A stretch of DNA of 64,000 nt, taken from contig CAJOIU010000003.1 of NCBI GenBank assembly GCA_905234855.1, positions 1 through 64,000 of the forward strand. Direction: 5' to 3'. The notes beneath the pieces were generated by a model. The model was given only the letters and a program-made list of their open reading frames with translations, did not search any database and was not told the origin of the DNA. Shown piece by piece: positions 60,344 through 64,000 of the stretch. This DNA is from an uncultured Oscillospiraceae bacterium (GTDB lineage Bacteria > Bacillota > Clostridia > Oscillospirales > Oscillospiraceae). The translations under genes were made by a program, and so were the position numbers. Numbering within the stretch: the stretch's first letter is position 1; the number at the start of each line of letters is the position of its first letter.

Positions 60344-61597
60344 TCATTCCCGGCGCAGCGCCTCGATGGGATTCAGCTTCGCCGCCTTCACCGCAGGGAT
60401 CATGCCAAACAGGATGCCGATCAGCATCGAGAAGGCCACCGCCACGATGCTGGCAGGGATGCTGATAGCCGTCGGCGTGCCGGAGACCGAGGATACCACC
60501 CGGCTGAACGCGATGCCCGCGATAACGCCCAGCAGACCGCCGATGCTCGTGAGGGCGGCCGCCTCCGTCAGGAACTGCCAGAGGATGCGGCGCTTTCGCG
60601 CGCCGATGGCCTTTTTGAGGCCGATCTCCCTTGTGCGCTCCGTCACCGTGACAAGCATGATGTTCATAACGCCGATGCCGCCCACGAGAAGCGAAATGCT
60701 GGCGATCCAAAGAAGCTGACGGTTCGTGCTGTTCGACAGCGCCTGCAGCTGCTCGGCCTGCTCCATGAGATCCTCGCTCTTATAGGAGACGGTATCGTCC
60801 GGGCGGCTGATTTGCGAGGCGGTAAGAAGGCTTTCCGCCTGCTGGCCGATCTTCGTCATCGCGTCGGTGCTGGCCGCCCGAAGCATCACGCCCTGCGGCT
60901 CGTCAAAGCTGTAGACAAGGGGCCAATCCGCCAGTGGGATGAATACCGCGCCGCCGCTGGTATCGGCATACGTCCAATAGTCACTGACCGTTTCGATCTC
61001 CAGCTCCGTGGAGCGGGTCTTTTCCACCACGCCCACAACGGTGAATACCTCGCTCTGCATCTCCAGCGTTTTGCCGATGGGATTCATCCCCGCGAACAGC
61101 GCCGAGCACGCCTGCGTATCGAGGATCGCCACCTTGCGGAAGCCGGAATAATCCGCCGGGACGAATGTCCGTCCGTAGCTCAGCTTATACCCGCAGGTAT
61201 CGAAATAATGCCCGTCAACACCATAGAAATATCCGTTGAAGGAGCTGTTCTTGTAATAAACGCTGCTGTCGTACTGCCGATAGCAGAACAGCGACACGTC
61301 CTCCACATTGTCGATGTCCAAAAGCTCCTGCCGGGTCTCCTCCGTGATGGGAGCGACGCCTGCGGGAACACCGTTATACCACCAAGAATAACCCCAATCC
61401 TCCAGATAAAGCTGTACCTTTACGGCATTCGTTCCCGCGCCGATGAGGTTTTCCTTGATCTGCTCATTCGTTCCCTTCATGGTAGACACGATGGTGATGA
61501 TGGAGGCAATGCCGATGATGATGCCCAGCATGGTCAGAAATGACCGCAGCTTATGGCTCCAGATGCCTTGGAAGGCCAAGGCGATATTCTCAAACAT
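60344..61597 (-). CDS. MacB-like ABC transporter permease
   Basis: A 417-residue MacB/FtsX-type permease: an N-terminal helix (SHKLRSFLTMLGIIIGIASII, about 14-34), a large extracellular MacB periplasmic-core domain (about 50-265) and a C-terminal bundle of three helices (about 292-400) with GGIGVMNIMLVTVTERTREIG, a family signature. It works with the ATPase (63642) and the adaptor (61615). Probable export of an antibiotic, peptide or lipid; substrate unknown. ATG 61597 follows AGGAGGTGGAGC. Confidence 0.92.
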   Translation of the reverse strand: MFENIALAFQGIWSHKLRSFLTMLGIIIGIASIITIVSTMKGTNEQIKENLIGAGTNAVKVQLYLEDWGYSWWYNGVPAGVAPITEETRQELLDIDNVEDVSLFCYRQYDSSVYYKNSSFNGYFYGVDGHYFDTCGYKLSYGRTFVPADYSGFRKVAILDTQACSALFAGMNPIGKTLEMQSEVFTVVGVVEKTRSTELEIETVSDYWTYADTSGGAVFIPLADWPLVYSFDEPQGVMLRAASTDAMTKIGQQAESLLTASQISRPDDTVSYKSEDLMEQAEQLQALSNSTNRQLLWIASISLLVGGIGVMNIMLVTVTERTREIGLKKAIGARKRRILWQFLTEAAALTSIGGLLGVIAGIAFSRVVSSVSGTPTAISIPASIVAVAFSMLIGILFGMIPAVKAAKLNPIEALRRE

Positions 61598-61614
61598 GAT
61601 CGCTCCACCTCCTG

Positions 61615-63645
61615 TCAGCCGATGCCATAGTACGCAGAGGAATACAGCTCATCCGGCTCGGCTTGGCGCGTTTTCGCGCCTTCCACAGTCGCCCGCCCAT
61701 AGGGGAAGGCGATATAATCCTCCTCGGAAAGCCCGTCAAGGATCTCCGTATAGCTGCCCCACAGGTTCCGCCCGGTCTTTACAAAACGCTTTTCCAGCGT
61801 TCCGTCCGCGCCCTCGGCATAGATATAGCTTCTGCCGTTTTCCTGCCGCAGGAACATGTTATCCAGATACAGGCTGTCGTCCTGCGTGCCGGAGGTGGAA
61901 TAAGTGATCGAAACATATTCGTTCTCCCGCAGCTCGGCGTCCTCATCCACAAATACCTTGAAGGGATAGGTGGATACGTTCTGGTTGCCCTCGCTGTAAT
62001 ACCAATACTGTCCGCCCGAATCCGGGTATTCGGAGATCTCGGTGATCCGTCCCTCGTATTCGGCGTAATTCTCCCAGCTCCGCACCGTCACGGTATCGCC
62101 GACCTGCATGGAGCCAAGCTCCATCTCCCCCAGCAGCGCCGTGACGTAGTACCCGCCGCCGCCCGAAACCATCACCACGGGCTTGTTCTCCTCCCGCGCC
62201 TCGTCCGGGTCGCGGACGGTCTTTACGATCCCGTCGATCTTGGCTACGACCTCGCCGTTTGAAAGCTCATACTCCAGCCGCTCATATTCAAGCTCCGCCT
62301 GCTTGAGATCCAGCTTGAGATCCTTGATCTTCTGGTTGGTTTCCGCCTTCATCTTCGCGATCTCGGCCGCCGTATAATACTCTGTCGTATCATAATAATA
62401 ATCGTCCCAGCCGCCGTCATAGGAGGCATCGTCCCCCGGGTCATAGCTCGGCTCGATCATGCGCAGCGACCAAGCGCCGCTCTCCCCGTCATAGACGATC
62501 GCCAGTTCCGATGCGCGGAGGATCTCGCCCTCCGGCGCGTCCGCCTCGCGCACCTCGAAAACCACATATACCGTCGGGTCGTCCAGCTCAGCGAGGATAT
62601 CGTCCTCCTCCGGCGGGAACTCTCCCTCCGGCTGATCCGGCGTTCTCACCGCGATCCTCTGCGGGCGTGCCGCGCTGAGAAGGCGCATAAATCCCGCTTT
62701 TTGAAACGCCGCCGCCAGCTCCACCGGATCCTCCGTCTCGCCGGATTCCTCGGTTTCGTCGGATTCCTCGGTTTCATCAGGTTCTCCCGGCTCATTGGGT
62801 TCTTCCGTCTCAACAGGCGCTTCGGTCTCGATGGGCATTTCCGTCTCGATGGGTTCTTCCGTCTCAACGGGCGCTTCCGTCTCGATAGGCGCTTCCGTCT
62901 CAACGGGCGCTTCCGTCTCAACGGGCGCTTCCGTCTCGATGGGCGCTTCCGTCTCAACGGGCGTTTCCGTCTCGATGGGCGCTTCCGTCTCGATGGGCTC
63001 CTCGCCGCTGTGGGCTTTGCGGTATTCCTCCCGATTGACCGAGGCCAGCGCCGCCAGTTCCCGGATCAGCTCCTCACTGAACCGGCAATCGTCGTTCCAG
63101 AGATAGACGATAGGATCGCTCGCCGTACCCAGCGCCTGCGCCGTGCGGTTATACGGCATATACGGCACGCTGACAAGGCTGCTGTTTCCTTCGGTATACG
63201 ACGGCGTATAGCCGGAGGATGGCGAGCCGATGCGATAGGTGCCGATCTTTTTCAGCTCGGCCTCTGCGTCGTCGATATCCAGCTTGAGCTGATCGACCTT
63301 GATAGCCTGTCGATGCAGTTCCAGCTCGCTGAGGGTCGTATCAAAAGCAAGGATCGGATCACCGGCCTTGACCTCCTGCCCCTCCTCCACATAGACCGCC
63401 GTGATCTGCTGGGTGGAGGAAACGTACACCGATTGTATCTTGTCTGTGGTAACAAGCCCCTCGGTCTCTGCGTTGGATACCCAATCGGCGTTGGTGATAA
63501 AACCGGAGGCGGCATATACGTTCACCTCGCCGCCGCGGCTTTGCAGCAGCTTCACGGCGCCGAAGCCGGCAGCGCCCACCGCCGCGATGACGATCACGAC
63601 GATGAGGAGAGTTTTCCAAATCCGGTTTTTTTTCTTTCCTCTCAT
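61615..63645 (-). CDS. HlyD/MacA-like efflux adaptor with acidic repeats
   Basis: A 676-residue membrane-fusion protein. An N-terminal helix ([21 protein letters not shown], about 13-33) is followed by a lipoyl-like beta domain ([20 protein letters not shown], about 74-93) and a coiled coil interrupted at about 210-310 by a Glu/Thr-rich tract of P-V/I-E-T-E-A repeats. The second coiled-coil arm ([19 protein letters not shown]) and further beta domains follow. The acidic insert is unusual for this family. Its ATG overlaps the ATPase stop (ATGA), so it is second in a MacAB-like operon. Confidence 0.85.
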   Translation of the reverse strand: MRGKKKNRIWKTLLIVVIVIAAVGAAGFGAVKLLQSRGGEVNVYAASGFITNADWVSNAETEGLVTTDKIQSVYVSSTQQITAVYVEEGQEVKAGDPILAFDTTLSELELHRQAIKVDQLKLDIDDAEAELKKIGTYRIGSPSSGYTPSYTEGNSSLVSVPYMPYNRTAQALGTASDPIVYLWNDDCRFSEELIRELAALASVNREEYRKAHSGEEPIETEAPIETETPVETEAPIETEAPVETEAPVETEAPIETEAPVETEEPIETEMPIETEAPVETEEPNEPGEPDETEESDETEESGETEDPVELAAAFQKAGFMRLLSAARPQRIAVRTPDQPEGEFPPEEDDILAELDDPTVYVVFEVREADAPEGEILRASELAIVYDGESGAWSLRMIEPSYDPGDDASYDGGWDDYYYDTTEYYTAAEIAKMKAETNQKIKDLKLDLKQAELEYERLEYELSNGEVVAKIDGIVKTVRDPDEAREENKPVVMVSGGGGYYVTALLGEMELGSMQVGDTVTVRSWENYAEYEGRITEISEYPDSGGQYWYYSEGNQNVSTYPFKVFVDEDAELRENEYVSITYSTSGTQDDSLYLDNMFLRQENGRSYIYAEGADGTLEKRFVKTGRNLWGSYTEILDGLSEEDYIAFPYGRATVEGAKTRQAEPDELYSSAYYGIG
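62801..62998 (-). repeat. 18-bp minisatellite, 11 units, in the adaptor gene
   Basis: Eleven imperfect 18-bp units encode six-residue repeats of the form P-[VI]-E-T-E-[AEMT]. Units differ by single bases. Like the array at 8200-8505 it keeps the frame when copy number changes, but the unit sequence differs. Confidence 0.88.
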
Positions 63646-64000
63646 ACGCGCGCGCCTCCCTCCTCCGAACCGAGCACACCGTCGAGGATGCGCCGAAGGC
63701 GCTTGGCTCGGGCGCCCACCGCCGGTTCATGGGTGATGAGAACGATGGTGGTCCCGGCGGCGTTCAGCTCGTCGAAAATATCCATGACCTGCTCGCCGGA
63801 GGCCGTATCCAGCGCGCCGGTGGGCTCGTCCGCCAAAAGCAGCTTCGGGCGGTTGATCATCGCCCGGGCAATGGCCACGCGCTGCTGCTGGCCGCCGGAG
63901 AGCTGCGTCGGATAAAAGTCGATGCGATCCTCCAGCCCCACGGTTTTGAGCGCTTCCTCCGCCCGGCGGCTGCGTTCTCTTTTATTCACGCCCGCATACA
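63642..64000 (-). CDS. MacB-like ABC transporter ATPase, 5' end outside the window
   Basis: The C-terminal part (about 120 residues) of an ABC ATPase. It has the signature [19 protein letters not shown], Walker [13 protein letters not shown] and the switch His in LITHEP, typical of LolD/MacB-type export ATPases. The Walker A region and start codon lie beyond position 64000, since the reading frame is open to the window edge; an in-frame GTG at 63989 is not likely the start. It precedes the adaptor and permease genes and forms the efflux operon with them. Confidence 0.93.
   Translation of the reverse strand, partial: YAGVNKRERSRRAEEALKTVGLEDRIDFYPTQLSGGQQQRVAIARAMINRPKLLLADEPTGALDTASGEQVMDIFDELNAAGTTIVLITHEPAVGARAKRLRRILDGVLGSEEGGARV

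Overview
The window looks like the chromosome of a high-GC anaerobic Clostridia, most likely a gut member of the Oscillospirales. This is an inference from gene content: BMP-type nucleoside ABC importer, SLH-anchored C1 peptidase, PyrDB/PyrK respiratory-free dihydroorotate dehydrogenase, rubredoxin, several Fe-S flavoenzymes, FAD dehydrogenases of the BaiN and COG2509 types, GGAGG ribosome binding sites and TTGACA/TATAAT promoters. Almost all of the sequence is ordinary, tightly packed housekeeping and accessory genes. There is no CRISPR array, no intact transposon and no rRNA; one tRNA (Arg, anticodon CCG) is present.

Layout. 1-2.7 kb: AT-rich, nearly gene-free end with a broken sugar aminotransferase and a NeuD/PglD-like acetyltransferase, the remains of a surface-glycan locus. 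2.8-9.6 kb: HD-domain protein, M29 aminopeptidase, a large secreted transglutaminase-like protein with an 18-bp minisatellite and repeated FN3 domains, a rubredoxin and an amidase. 9.6-15.2 kb: a minus-strand chain of coupled genes (rhomboid-like pseudoprotease, PQQ-like propeller protein, EamA transporter, YjjG-type phosphatase, MFS transporter, 46-residue ORF). 15.3-21.4 kb: rlmB, a degenerate P-type ATPase, an EF-G-like GTPase and two small genes. 21.5-28.6 kb: XRE regulator, SLH-anchored papain-like peptidase, and a minus-strand operon of AKR, ApbE, Mpg and radical SAM genes, divergent from tRNA-Arg. 28.9-36.3 kb: DegV and a LysR-controlled cluster (MFS, Fe-S flavoprotein, zinc alcohol dehydrogenase, old-yellow-enzyme-type reductase). 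36.3-40.7 kb: mntP, asnS, a dicarboxylate/amino-acid symporter and a DUF975 protein.

40.8-46.4 kb is a pyrimidine operon, pyrC-K-D-F-E-B-I, with overlapping genes, followed on the other strand by a HAD phosphatase, xpt and a purine-nucleoside ABC importer with a HAD hydrolase: a nucleotide-metabolism block covering synthesis and salvage. 53.6-59.5 kb holds mgtE behind an elaborate structured leader, a small ORF, two FAD oxidoreductases, a 48-residue cysteine protein and a DUF2804 protein. The right end (59.5-64 kb) is CvpA and a MacAB-like efflux system, whose ATPase gene runs off the window.

The observations I think most deserve follow-up are the approximately 140-nt structured leader with a 22-codon upstream ORF before mgtE (53670-53812), the P-type ATPase homologue without catalytic motifs (16092-18491), the uncharacterised LysR/MFS/flavoenzyme cluster (29846-36251), a terminator-like hairpin that contains the next gene's Shine-Dalgarno sequence (20920-20951), two apparently leaderless promoters, and interleaved divergent promoters for tRNA-Arg and the AKR operon.
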